Shown one piece after another: positions 33,801 to 61,600 of a DNA stretch of 64,000 nt; positions within the stretch are counted from its first letter, which is position 1, and each line of letters begins with the position of its first letter. The stretch lies in contig NZ_JBHYHC010000016.1 in NCBI RefSeq assembly GCF_042738955.1, positions 1-64,000 of the forward strand, in the 5' to 3' direction. The stretch is from Umezawaea sp042738955. Its GTDB lineage: Bacteria > Actinomycetota > Actinomycetes > Mycobacteriales > Pseudonocardiaceae. Made by a program: the position numbers and the translations under genes. The notes beneath the pieces are model-generated. The model saw only the letters and a program-made list of their open reading frames with translations, was not told where the DNA came from and searched no databases.

Positions 33801-36577
33801 GGCGTGAGCTGTACGAGGCGTTCCCGGTGTTCGCCGACGCGTTCGACGCGGTGTGCGCCCGGTTCGACCTGCCCCTGCGGGATGTCGTGTTCGGCGAGGA
33901 CGCCGAGCTGCTGAACCAGACCGGCTACACGCAGCCCGCCCTGTTCGCCGTGGAGGTCGCCCTGTTCCGGCTCACCGAGTCGTGGGGCGTCCGGCCCGAC
34001 TTCCTGGCGGGCCACTCCATCGGCGAATTCGCCGCCGCCCACGTCTCCGGGGTGCTCAGCCTGGACGACGCCGCCACGCTCGTCGGCGCTCGCGGTCGGC
34101 TGATGCAGGCCCTGCCGACCGGTGGCGCGATGGTCGCCTTGCAGGCCACCGAGGGCGAAGTGCTTGAGCACCTCACCGACCGGGTCTCGCTCGCCGCCGT
34201 CAACGGGCCGTCGTCGGTCGTCGTGGCCGGTGACGAGGACGCCGTGCTGGAGGTCGTCGCGCACTTCGGCGACCGGAAGTCCAAGCGGCTCAGCGTGTCC
34301 CACGCGTTCCACTCGCCGCGCATGGACGCCATGCTGGAGGAGTTCCGCGTGGTGGCCAAGGAGCTGACGTTCTCCGCGCCGCGCATCCCCATCGTCTCCA
34401 CGCTGACCGGTGAACTCGCCACCACCGAGGAACTCACCTCGGTCGACTACTGGGTCCACCACGTCCGCGACACCGTCCGCTTCGCCCACGCCGTGCGCAC
34501 CCTCGAAACAGCCGGTGTCACGACCTTCCTGGAGCTGGGCCCGGACGCGGTCCTCACCGCGATGGTCGACGCCGCGGCGGTCCCGTCGCAGCGGGCCGAC
34601 AAGCCCGAGGTCACCGCGATCCTGACCGCGCTGGCCGCCCTGCACGTGCGCGGGGTGGCGGTGGACTGGACGCCGTTCTTCGCGGGCTCCGGCGCGCGCC
34701 GGATCGACCTGCCCACCTACCCGTTCCAGCGCGAGCGCTTCTGGCTCGCCTCCGACGAGAACCCCGGCACGGACGCCCTGCGCTACCGCGTCGAGTGGAC
34801 GCCCGTCGCCGACGGCGGCCCCACGGCCACCGGCCGCTGGCTGGTCGTCACGCCGACCGGTGTCGAGGAGTCCGAGCTGGTCACCGGCCTCGGCGCGCGC
34901 GGCCTCGACGTCGTCACCGTCGGCACGTCCGACGACCGGGCGGCGCTGGCCTCCGCGCTGGCGGACGTCGACGCGGTGGACGGCGTGCTCACGCTGTCCG
35001 ACAGCGTCACCGACACCCTCGTGCTGGTGCAGGCCCTCGGGGACGCAGGGGTCGACGCCCCGCTGTGGGCGGCGACCCGCGGCGCGGTGTCGACCGGCGC
35101 GACCGACCCGGTGTTCAGCACCGCGCAGGCCCAGATCTGGGGCCTCGGCGTGGTCGCCGCGCTGGAGCACCCCGACCGCTGGGGCGGCCTGATCGACCTG
35201 CCCGAAGCCCTCGACGACACCGCGTTGGACCAACTCGTCGGCGTCCTCGCGGGCGTGGAGGACCAGGTCGCCATCCGCGACACCGGTGTGGTGGCCCGCA
35301 GGCTGGCGCACGCGCCCGCCGGGCCGTCGACAGGTCCGTGGACCCCGCGCGGCACCGTCCTCGTCACCGGCGGCACCGGAGCGCTCGGCGGGCAGGTCGC
35401 CCGCTGGCTGGCCGGTGCGGGAGCCGAGCACCTGGTGCTCACCGCCGCCCCGGACGCCCCGGACGCGCCGGACCTCCTCGCCGAACTGGCGGGCCACGGG
35501 GTCCGGACCACGGTCGTGCGCTGCGACGTGGCCGACCGCGACCAAGCCGCCGTGGTGGTCGACCAGCACGCGCCGAACGCCGTGGTGCACGCGGTCGAGG
35601 TGAGCCAGTCGACTCCGTTGCGCGACCACGACCTCGCCGAGTTCTCCTCGGTGCTGTCGGCCAAGATCATGGGCGCGGCGCACCTGGACGACCTGCTCGG
35701 CGACGCCCCGCTCGACGCGTTCGTGGTGTTCTCCTCCACGGCCGGTGTCTGGGGCAGCGCGAACCAGGCCGCCTACGCGGCGGGCAGCGCCTTCCTCGAC
35801 GCGCTGGTCGAACAGCGCCGGTCTCGCGGCCTCGCGGGCCTGTCGGTGGCGTGGGGACCGTGGGCGGGCGGCGAGCAGGACGAGGTGCTGCGGCGCAGCG
35901 GACTCCCCGCCCTGCGGCCGGAACGGGCGGTCGCCGCGCTGCGGCAGGCCGTCGAGTCCGGCGACACGACCGTCACCGTCGCGGACGTCGAGTGGGACCG
36001 CTTCGCGGCCCTGTTCACCGCCGCCCGGCCGAGCCCGCTCCTCGCGGACCTGCCGGAGGTGCGCAAGGCGCTGGCCCCCGAGACCTCCGACGGGGACAGC
36101 GCGCTGCGGACCACGCTCCTGGCGCTCCCGGAGGCCGACCGCGACCGCGTGCTGCTGGACCTGGTGCGCGAGCAGGTCGCGGCCGTCCTCGGCCACGCCG
36201 ACGCGGGCGGCATCGAGGCCGACCGGGCGTTCCGCGAACTCGGCTTCTCCTCGCTCACGGCGGTGGAGCTGCGCAACAACCTCAACGGCGCGACGGGCCT
36301 GAGACTGCCCGCCACGCTCGTGTTCGACTACCCGACCCCGCTCGTCCTCGTCGACCTGCTGCGCACCGAGCTCCTCGGCGACGCGGCGGAAACCGAGGTG
36401 CGCCAAGCGCTTGCGGGCTTGTCGCTGGACCGGTTGCGGGACGCGGGCCTGCTCGACGCCCTGCTGCGGCTGGTGAGTGGTGAGGCCGAACCGGTCGCCG
36501 CCGACGACGGGGACTCGGTCGACGACATGGACGTCGACGACCTCGTCTCGATGGCCCTCGACAGCAGCAACTCCTGA
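21791..36577 (+). CDS. Modular type I polyketide synthase PKS2 (modules F-H)
   Basis: The protein has 4928 residues from an ATG preceded by GAAGAGGTG to the TGA at 36575-36577. Domains by residue: N-terminal docking coiled coil 1-33; module F with KS Cys 207, AT Ser 643, DH His 941 and Asp 1106, ER about 1334-1652, KR Tyr 1799, ACP Ser 1966; module G with KS Cys 2187, AT Ser 2622, KR Trp 3243 and Tyr 3251, ACP Ser 3414; module H with KS Cys 3643, AT Ser 4076, KR Tyr 4662, ACP Ser 4821; C-terminal docking helices from about 4868. All ATs are malonyl-type. It takes the PKS1 chain, performs one fully reducing extension and then two KR-only extensions, and passes the chain to PKS3, whose start codon lies 25 bp downstream. 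Module H is the odd one: its KR has lost the cofactor arginines and its ACP motif is GFSSL. Confidence 0.98.
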   Translation: MSNEQKLRDYLKRVTADLHNTRHRLQEVEEKAQEPIAVVAMDCRFAGGISSPEQLWDFVVEGRDGIVPFPTDRGWDLDALYHPDPENEGTTYVVEGGFVEGAADFDPGFFGISPREAITMDPQQRLLLETAWRTFERAGIDPQSLRGSRTGVFTSTNGQDYFSVVTEGDFAGLEGHIGTGTAASMISGRLSYTFGLEGPAVTVDTACSGSLVTLHLAVQALRNGECDLALAGGATIMATPGAYIDFSRARGLSADARCKSFAAGADGTVWGDGVGLVLVERLSDARRNGHQVLAVVRGSAVNQDGASNGLTAPNGPSQQRVIRKALQNAGLTPMDVDVIEAHGTGTKLGDPIEAQALIAAYGPERETPLLLGSVKSNIGHTQAAAGVAAVIKTVLSLQHGIIPKTLHVDSPSPQIDWSSGAAELVTETRPWPETGHARRVGVSSFGYSGTNAHAILEQAPAVEVEATERHALPIVPVVLSGKTDVALREQAANLLPLVEQGIDLTDLAFSAATTRANLDHRAVLVADGRDDLLTGLRALAEDAGAPGLVRGEAVIGRTAVLFTGQGSQRIGMGRELYEAFPVFAEAFDAVCAHLDPRLAEALTDAELVNRTEFTQPALFAVEVALYRLVESWGVRPDFLAGHSIGELAAAHVAGVLTLADAAALVTARGKLMQALPTGGAMVAVQATEDEVRPHLTDRVSIAAINGPRSIVVAGDEDAVERVVAQFADRKSKRLTVSHAFHSPRMDGMLAEFRTVAAGLSFRAPMISIVSTLTGKPVTAEEITSPDYWVKHVREAVRFADAVRSLETAGVATFLELGPDGVLTAMAAESTSSAALVPALRKDRSEVRSIVSALGQVHSRGVRVDWSAYFAGSGAVRVELPTYAFQRERFWLEGSKLKQDVTSAGLGATDHPLLGAVLLSPNGEALFTARLSRTANTWLADHVVAGSVVVPGTALVDLAIRAGDQVGCGHLDELLLQAPLVLPDRGGVMVCVSVAEADASGRRSVTLYSRPEGEEETAWTTHAIGVLAADYAPAGFDLAAWPPPGAEAVELGSVYDDLAGAGLEYGPVFQGLKAAWRAGDDVYAEVALPESEHRQAAKFGVHPALLDSVLHALALDSGRGEGGSLPFSWNGVGLHAAGATVLRAKVSPTGHGDAVSVLVADGAGAPVAHIDSLVLRPIGGQLLKSATGHPDALFRIDWTPLSLEDKEADSNTVTLVVPDGDVREVTAAVLAEVQAFLADENSDAVLVVVTSGAVTALPGERTTNLAHATVSGLVRTAQSEHLDRIVLVDAPDGLLGVEVASGESELAIRGGKAYAPRLVRAFAGTVPRYTEEGPWRLDFTAQGTVDNLVTVPWPEAERDLEPNQIRIGVRAAGVNFRDVMNTLGMYPGDAGLMGLEAAGVVLAVGSNVDRLAVGDRVMGMMDASFGPVALADHRMVCPMPVGWSFAEAAAVPLVFLTALYGLHDLGGLKAGESVLIHAAAGGVGMAATQVARQLGADVYGTASTGKWHVLRAAGIPEDHIASSRTTDFEQQFVTATGGRGVDVVLDALAGEFVDASLRLAGLGDGGRFVEMGKTDIRDAAEVAAQYPGVTYRAFDLIEAGPDRIREMLYQLYDWFSAGETHPLPVTTWDLHRAPEAFRYLGQAKHIGKVVLTIPAKVDGTVLITGGTGGLGAELARHLVGQGVKHLVLTSRRGLDAPGAADLVAELDAQVDVVACDVSDRTALETLLSGIPDLSGVVHTAGVLDDGILESLTPDRFDAVFAPKVDAAWHLHELTRERDLSLFALFSSSAGLLGSPGQANYAAANTYLNGLATYRRSLGLPGIALDWGLWDQSAGMGAGLSKVDLARMARAGIPALSVPEGLALFDAALALDAAVAVPLKLDLAALRTSKTELHPLLRGLVRQPVRRAAAGSGAESSQWSQKLASLTPAEQDELLLDMVRGQVAVVLGFSSAHQVQAGRGLVDMGLDSLSAVELRNTLSSATGLRLPATVVFDYPTPQALAGHLREELVDTGDAGPSKAVASTVGSDEPIAIVAMACRLPGGVRSPEDLWDLVTTGRDAITPFPTDRGWATKLGFDVSGGGFVETATSFDRDFFSINPREALAMDPQQRMLLETTWETFERAGLDPTSVRGKQIGVYIGGSATDYGDGMDIPEELAGLVLTGITPSVMSGRIAYTFGLEGPTFTVDTACSSSIVALHLAATALRNGECDSALVGGVMVLATPSVFAEFATQSGLSPDGRCKAFSSGADGTGWSEGVGMLLVERLSDARKNGHEVLAVVKGSAINQDGASSTLTAPNGPSQQRVIRQALANSGLSAAEVDVVEAHGTGTRLGDPIEAQAILSTYGQDRDRPVLLGSLKSNIGHTQAAAGLAGIIKMVEALRHGVAPKTLHVEEPSPHIDWAAGSVELLAENTPWPETGRPRRAAVSAFGIAGTNTHLILEEAPAARPKKVERASVPLVPVVLSGKTSEALREQAANLAAYLHDETTELVDVGYSSVATRATFDHRAVVVAEDWNDLIEGLDALVLGQAPTGAVVDGGLAVLFTGQGSQRLGMGRELYETFPVYARVFDEVCAQFDVPVREVVFGADADALDQTGLTQPALFAVEVALYRLVESWGVKPDYLAGHSIGELAAAHVSGVLSLEDACALVGARGRLMQALPTGGSMVAIQATESEVRARLVGRVSIAAINGPTSVVVAGDDDAVDAVVAAFADRRTKKLSVSHAFHSPRMDAMLSDFRAVADRLTFHEPRVPIVSTLTGQLADPEDLASPDYWVRHVRNAVRFADAVRTLETSGVGTFLELGPDGVLTALGQDSVTDAVLIAGQRRDRPEAKSLLRALGHLHARGVRVDWSTFYEGSGAQRVALPTYAFQREHLWFEPAVETGYAPDSIEARFWDAVEHEDLASLGAALSEEDSQAFDAVLPVLSRWRRDARSESAVDGWRYRVEWRPTDVGTATARGRWLAIGTDESLSALTERGVEVVTASSDDLPADLGRVDGVLAFPTTVAEALLTVQALADVAAPLWLVTRDAVMTGRADRPSNPEAAQLWGFGRVVALEHPERWGGLVDLPADLDKRAKDRFAAVLAGSEDQVAVRSSGVFGRRLVHAPASGGTAWTPRGTVLVTGGTGALGGHVARWLAGAGAEHVVLTSRRGAEAPGAAELTAELEALGARVTIAACDAADRSSVAALVAEHPPTAVFHAAGTDHTEAVEGHGLDTFARVLAGKVSGAQHLDELVGEVDAFVLFSSIAGIWGSGGQSAYAAANAHLDALAESRRARGLTALAVSWGPWADAGMAVEGDAAEQLRRRGVVGMATAPAITALRQAIRADDTTITVADVDWTRFAPVFTAARPSPLLADLPEVAEKPVQAAEESSLARRIAALPEAEQSHALVELVCAQVASALGHASADAVRPDRAFKELGFDSLTAVELRNSLVTATGLSLPATLVFDYPNPAALAAHLRIELVGSRPVALTPVTAAVTDDPIAIVAMSCRFAGGVSSPEDLWQLLVEGRDAVTGFPADRGWDLDLYDPDPDAAGKSYAREGAFLHEAGEFDPAFFGISPREALAMDPQQRLLLETSWEAFERAGIDPASVRGAQVGVFAGTNGQDYGTTLTSLPSELEGFFGTGNAASVFSGRISYTFGLEGPAVTVDTACSSSLVALHLAVQALRNSECDLALAGGVTIMSSPGAFIDFSRNRGLAVDGRCKAFADGADGTAWGEGIGMLLVERLSDAQRNGHQVLAVVRGTAVNQDGASNGLTAPNGPSQQRVIRRALDRAGLAPSEVDVVEAHGTGTALGDPIEAQALLATYGQDRETPLLLGSVKSNIGHTQAAAGVAAIIKSVLAMRHGIVPRTLHVDQPSAQVDWTSGAVALATETVEWPVTGRVRRVGVSSFGMSGTNAHAILEQAPVEPEVERAPVPVVPVLLSAKTPAALRDQASRLMEVDEDLADIGLTLATGRAGLEHRAVIIAAGPDELDRGLTAVAGGTGAPEVVSGSTTTGRLAFLFTGQGSQRLGMGRELYEAFPVFADAFDAVCARFDLPLRDVVFGEDAELLNQTGYTQPALFAVEVALFRLTESWGVRPDFLAGHSIGEFAAAHVSGVLSLDDAATLVGARGRLMQALPTGGAMVALQATEGEVLEHLTDRVSLAAVNGPSSVVVAGDEDAVLEVVAHFGDRKSKRLSVSHAFHSPRMDAMLEEFRVVAKELTFSAPRIPIVSTLTGELATTEELTSVDYWVHHVRDTVRFAHAVRTLETAGVTTFLELGPDAVLTAMVDAAAVPSQRADKPEVTAILTALAALHVRGVAVDWTPFFAGSGARRIDLPTYPFQRERFWLASDENPGTDALRYRVEWTPVADGGPTATGRWLVVTPTGVEESELVTGLGARGLDVVTVGTSDDRAALASALADVDAVDGVLTLSDSVTDTLVLVQALGDAGVDAPLWAATRGAVSTGATDPVFSTAQAQIWGLGVVAALEHPDRWGGLIDLPEALDDTALDQLVGVLAGVEDQVAIRDTGVVARRLAHAPAGPSTGPWTPRGTVLVTGGTGALGGQVARWLAGAGAEHLVLTAAPDAPDAPDLLAELAGHGVRTTVVRCDVADRDQAAVVVDQHAPNAVVHAVEVSQSTPLRDHDLAEFSSVLSAKIMGAAHLDDLLGDAPLDAFVVFSSTAGVWGSANQAAYAAGSAFLDALVEQRRSRGLAGLSVAWGPWAGGEQDEVLRRSGLPALRPERAVAALRQAVESGDTTVTVADVEWDRFAALFTAARPSPLLADLPEVRKALAPETSDGDSALRTTLLALPEADRDRVLLDLVREQVAAVLGHADAGGIEADRAFRELGFSSLTAVELRNNLNGATGLRLPATLVFDYPTPLVLVDLLRTELLGDAAETEVRQALAGLSLDRLRDAGLLDALLRLVSGEAEPVAADDGDSVDDMDVDDLVSMALDSSNS
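21890..27862 (+). other. PKS module F KS-AT-DH-ER-KR-ACP (fully reducing)
   Basis: KS 21890-23170 has Cys 22409-22411 in ACSGSL rather than the usual ACSSSL. AT 23460-24370 has Ser 23717-23719 and HAFH 24002-24013 (malonyl). DH 24515-25330 has His 24611-24613 in HVVAGSVVVP and Asp 25106-25108. The KR structural half (25365-25745) precedes the ER (25790-26745), which carries AGVNFRD at about 25901 and the NADPH loop HAAAGGVGM at about 26217. The KR catalytic half has LDD 27014-27022, Tyr 27185-27187 and Asn 27197-27199. ACP Ser is 27686-27688. Predicted step: full reduction to CH2. Confidence 0.96.
27863..32200 (+). other. PKS module G KS-AT-KR-ACP
   Basis: KS 27863-29110 has Cys 28349-28351. 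It is divergent (FFSINPREA, IGGSATDYG) and accepts the fully reduced chain from F. AT 29385-30310 has Ser 29654-29656 and HAFH 29939-29950 (malonyl). The dimerization element is 30430-30600. The KR catalytic half 31118-31650 has TSRRG, Trp 31517-31519, Tyr 31541-31543 and Asn 31553-31555 (A-type, intact). ACP Ser is 32030-32032. Predicted step: beta-hydroxyl. Confidence 0.95.
32201..36391 (+). other. PKS module H KS-AT-KR-ACP with divergent KR and ACP
   Basis: KS 32201-33475 has Cys 32717-32719. AT 33755-34670 has Ser 34016-34018 and HAFH 34301-34312 (malonyl). No dimerization element lies between AT and KR. In the KR (34780-35880) the TGGTGALG loop, the Lys (35663-35665), Trp (35750-35752) and Tyr (35774-35776) are kept. 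The TSRRG cofactor-phosphate loop is replaced by TAAPDAPDAPD, and the tetrad Asn is Ser (35786-35788). The ACP reads LGFSSL, with the phosphopantetheine Ser at 36251-36253 but Ser in place of the preceding Asp. The outcome could be beta-hydroxyl or beta-keto. Confidence 0.9.
35447..35473 (+). repeat. Three 9-bp repeats coding Ala-Pro-Asp inside the module H ketoreductase
   Basis: GCCCCGGAC, GCCCCGGAC and GCGCCGGAC lie in tandem and in frame, coding APD three times where every other KR in the window has SR(R/H/G)G and its following residues. Slippage of a short GC-rich unit is a plausible origin for the loss of the arginine loop. Confidence 0.85.
36392..36574 (+). other. C-terminal docking domain of PKS2
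   Basis: The tail contains RLRDAGLLDALLRLV, then an acidic linker, then DDMDVDDLVSMALD. This is the other common class 1a C-terminal docking form, and it matches the ALRASLKETERLRKQN-type N-terminal coil of PKS3. It differs from the tails of PKS1 and PKS3, which makes PKS2 to PKS3 the most specific junction in the window. Confidence 0.88.
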
Positions 36578-36592
36578 TCAGCCCCGAAGTGC

Positions 36593-36596
36593 GGAG
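36593..36596 (+). promoter_or_regulatory. Ribosome binding site of PKS3, decides the start
   Basis: GGAG lies 6 nt before the ATG at 36603 and only 3 nt before the adjacent ATG at 36600, so the second ATG is the likelier start. The frame is open further upstream to 36477, but that part overlaps PKS2 in another frame and adds no known domain. The 25-bp gap after PKS2 suggests translational coupling. Confidence 0.7.
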
Positions 36597-36602
36597 CACA
36601 TG

Positions 36603-58292
<21,690 letters not shown>

Positions 58293-58314
58293 CCACCCAC
58301 CCCTGCCGCCCCCT

Positions 58315-58349
58315 CGCTACCCCCTCCGACCTGGTCGGAGGGGGTAGCG
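58315..58349 (+). terminator. Long hairpin after PKS3, possible terminator or mRNA-processing signal
   Basis: CGCTACCCCCTCCGACC is followed after one base by its exact complement, giving a stem of about 15 bp (58315-58329 with 58335-58349) and a 5-nt loop. It begins 22 nt after the PKS3 stop. No T-run follows, so it may be a Rho-independent terminator of the U-less kind seen in actinomycetes, or a 3' stabiliser. Confidence 0.6.
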
Positions 58350-58385
58350 GTGCTGGGGCGAACCCGGTTTTCGGGGCGTTTCCTC

Positions 58386-58427
58386 AGGGGCCCGTAGGGG
58401 CCCGCTAGGGGTTGAGGGGTGTTGGGG
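58386..58427 (+). repeat. AGGGG/GGGG repeats upstream of PKS4, potential G-quadruplex
   Basis: AGGGG starts at 58386, 58396, 58407 and 58415, and a further GGGG is at 58424-58427. The TAGGGG pair at 58395 and 58406 is 11 bp apart, as in front of PKS2. Four or more GGGG runs with loops of 4-7 nt on the coding strand satisfy the usual G-quadruplex pattern in both DNA and the 5' leader RNA. Confidence 0.65.
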
Positions 58428-58526
58428 CCACGGACAGAATCGTTTCGTGAGCTGAAGTGTGCCAAGCGCTTCCGAATTCACGACGATCTCATTCTCCCGC
58501 GCCGGAGAAACCCTGTCGTCCGTAGC

Positions 58527-58535
58527 GAAGAGGTG
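58527..58535 (+). promoter_or_regulatory. Ribosome binding site of PKS4
   Basis: GAAGAGGTG begins 16 nt before the ATG at 58543, identical in sequence and distance to the PKS2 site. It fixes the PKS4 start, which is followed directly by a docking coil. Confidence 0.78.
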
Positions 58536-58542
58536 CTCTTAA

Positions 58543-58641
58543 ATGGCGAATGAAGACACGCTCCGGGAGTATCTCAAACTGGTGACGGCGGATCTCCAGA
58601 CCACCCGGCAGCGGCTTCAGGAGTTGGAGGAAGGCGACCAG
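58543..58641 (+). other. N-terminal docking coiled coil of PKS4
   Basis: The first 33 residues (NEDTLREYLKLV, then TTRQRLQELEEGDQ) form a class 1a coil of the same family as PKS2 (LRDYLKRVTADL). It is expected to bind the DDELFALINKQLG tail of PKS3, but is also compatible with the PKS1 tail. Confidence 0.88.
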
Positions 58642-61600
58642 GAGCCCATCGCCATCGTGGCGATGAGCTGCCGTTACCCCGGTGGCGTCCGCTCGCCCGA
58701 GGACCTGTGGCGGCTGGTCGAGTCCGGCGGTGACGCGATTTCCCCGCTCCCCGAAGACCGGGGCTGGGGCACCGAAAACGGTGTTTTCGCCGTCGAGGGC
58801 GGCGGGTTCCTCTATGACGCGGCCGATTTCGAGCCCGCGTTCTTCGGTATTTCCCCGCGTGAAGCGCTGGCCATGGACCCCCAGCAGCGGCTGCTGTTGG
58901 AAACGACGTGGGAAGTGTTCGAGCGCGCCGGAATCGACCCCAGGTCGCTGCGCGGCAGCCAGACCGGGGTGTTCATCGGCGGCAGCGCCATGGGCTACGG
59001 CATCGGCCTGACCGAGGTCCCCGACGAGGTCGCGGGCCACCTGCTCACGGGTGCGGCCCCCAGCGTCCTGTCCGGCCGCCTCTCCTACACGTTCGGCCTC
59101 GAGGGCCCCGCCGTCACGGTCGACACCGCCTGCTCGTCCTCGCTCACCGCGCTGCACCTGGCTGCCACCGCGCTGCGCAACGGTGAGTGCTCCATCGCCC
59201 TCGCGGGCGGTGTGATGGTGATGAGCACGCCCGCCGTGTTCGCCGAGTTCGGCAAGCAGGGCGGGCTCTCCCCGGACGGCCGGTGCCGCGCGTTCTCCGA
59301 CGACGCCGACGGCACCGGCTGGTCCGAGGGAGTGGGCCTGCTGCTGGTCGAGAAGCTGTCCGACGCCCGCCGCAACGGCCACGAGGTCCTCGCCGTCGTG
59401 CGCGGCAGCTCGGTCAACCAGGACGGCGCGTCCAACGGCCTCACCGCCCCCAACGGCCCGTCGCAGCAGCGGGTGATCCTCCAGGCCCTGGCCAACGCCG
59501 GTCTGGCCCCCGCGGACGTCGACGTGGTCGAGGCGCACGGCACCGGCACGCGGCTCGGCGACCCGATCGAGGCCCAGGCGATCCTGTCCACCTACGGCCA
59601 GGACCGCGAGCGCCCGGTGCTGCTGGGCTCGCTGAAGTCCAACATCGGCCACACCCAGTCCGCGGCGGGCGTCGCGGGCGTCATCAAGATGGTCATGGCC
59701 ATCCGCCACGGTCTGGCCCCCAAGACGCTGCACGCCGAGGAGCCGTCCCACCAGGTCGACTGGGAGGCCGGTTCGCTGGAGATCCTGACCGAGGCCCGCC
59801 CGTGGCCCGAGACCGGCAACCCCCGCCGCGCGGGCGTCTCCTCGTTCGGCGTGAGCGGCACCAACGCCCACGTCGTGCTGGAGGAAGCGCCCGCGGCGGA
59901 GCCGGTCGAGGTCGTGCGCCAGGGCCGCGAGGTGCTGCCGTGGCTGCTGGCCGCGCGCACCGAGGACGGGCTGCGCGAGCAGGCCCGCCGCCTGCGCGAC
60001 CACCTCTCCGGCGCCGACCTCCACCTCGACGACGTGGCCTTCTCCCTGGCGACGACCCGGACCGCGCTCGCCCACCGCGCGGTCGTGGTCGGAGCCGACG
60101 CGGCCGCCCTGACGTCCGGTCTGGACGCGCTGGTCGACGGCGGCGCGGCGGCGAACCTCCAGCGCGGCGCCGTCACCGACGGCGGTCTGGCGATCCTGTT
60201 CACCGGTCAGGGGTCGCAGCGGCTCGGCATGGGCCGCGAGCTGTACGACGCGTTCCCGGTGTACGCCAAGGCGTTCGACGCCGTGTGCGCCGAGTTCGAC
60301 GGCCCGGTCCGCGACGTGGTGTTCGGCGACGACGCCGCCGCGCTGGACCAGACCGGGATGACGCAGCCCGCCCTGTTCGCCGTCGAGGTGGCGCTCTACC
60401 GCCTCTTCGAGGCGGCGGGCGTGAAGCCGGAGTTCCTGGCCGGGCACTCGATCGGCGAGCTGGCCGCCGCCCACGTGGCCGGTGTCCTGTCCCTGGAGGA
60501 CGCCGCGACGCTGGTCGAGGCCCGTGGCCGGTTGATGCAGGCGCTGCCGACCGGCGGCGCGATGGTCGCCCTCCAGGTCACCGAGGAGGAAGTCCTCCCG
60601 CTGATTGGTAACGGCGTTACGATTGCCGCCGTCAACGGCCCGACCTCGATCGTCCTCGCGGGCGACGAGGACGCCGTGCTCGCGGTGGTCGACGCGTTCG
60701 ACGACAGGAAGTCCAAGCGGCTCACCGTCTCCCACGCGTTCCACTCGGCGCACATGGACGCCATGCTCGACGACTTCCGCGCGGTCGCGAACCGGCTGAC
60801 CTACTCCTCGCCGCTCATCCCGATCGTCTCCACGGCCACCGGCAAGCTCGCCACGGCCGTGGAACTGTGCTCCGCCGAGTACTGGGTCACCCACGTCCGC
60901 ACCGCCGTCCGGTTCGCCGACGCCGTCACGGCGCTGGAAGCCCAGGGCGTGTCGACGTTCCTGGAACTGGGCCCTGACGCCGTGCTCACCGCCATGGGCG
61001 CGGAGAGCGTCGAGAAGGCCGTGCTGGTCCCGGCGCTGCGCAAGGACCGCCCCGAGGTCACGGCCCTCACCACCGCGCTCGCCGGGCTGCACGTCCGCGG
61101 CGTCCGGATCGACTGGGCCGCGTACTTCTCCGGCACCGGCGCCCAGCGCGTCGACCTGCCGACCTACGCGTTCGACCGCCAGCGCCTGTGGTTGGAGGAC
61201 AGCGGTTCGGTGGGCGACGTGACGTCCGCGGGCCTGTCCGCCGCCGGTCACCCGCTGCTCGCCGTGGTGCTGCCGATGCCCGACGGCGGTGTGCTGTTCA
61301 CCGCCCGCCTGTCCGTCGCCACGCACGCCTGGCTCGCCGACCACGTCGTCGCGGACAACGTGGTCGTGCCCGGCACCGCGCTGGTGGAGCTGGCGATCCG
61401 CGCCGGCGACCAGGTCGGCTGCGGCCACCTGGAGGAGCTGCTGCTCCAGGCCCCGCTGATCGTCCCGGCGCAGGGCGGCATCAGCCTGCACGTCGAGCTG
61501 GACGCCGAGCCCGGCCGCCGGATGCTCACCGTCTACTCCCGCGCCGATGACGACGACGCCGCGTGGATCGTGCACGCGACCGGCGTCCTCACCGACGACA

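Larger units (their letters stand above)
58293..58542 (+). promoter_or_regulatory. PKS3-PKS4 intergenic leader (250 bp)
   Basis: This non-coding gap contains, in order, a long hairpin (58315-58349), five GGGG runs within 41 nt (58387-58427) that include a TAGGGG pair 11 bp apart, the palindrome AAGCGCTT (58464-58471), and the PKS4 ribosome site (58527-58535). The second half is less GC-rich than the genes. No -35/-10 pair could be called with confidence. The element order resembles the PKS1-PKS2 leader and suggests a shared control input for PKS2 and PKS4. Confidence 0.5.

Noticed and set aside
36477..36602. Upstream extension of PKS3 starting inside PKS2
   Set aside because: The extra 42 residues have no docking-domain features and read through PKS2 coding sequence in another frame. 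ATG 36603 has a well-spaced GGAG and leads straight into the coil.
58293..58542. CRISPR, tRNA or insertion-sequence end in the PKS3-PKS4 gap
   Set aside because: The GGGG repeats are too short and irregular for a CRISPR array. No cloverleaf, transposase remnant or target duplication is visible.
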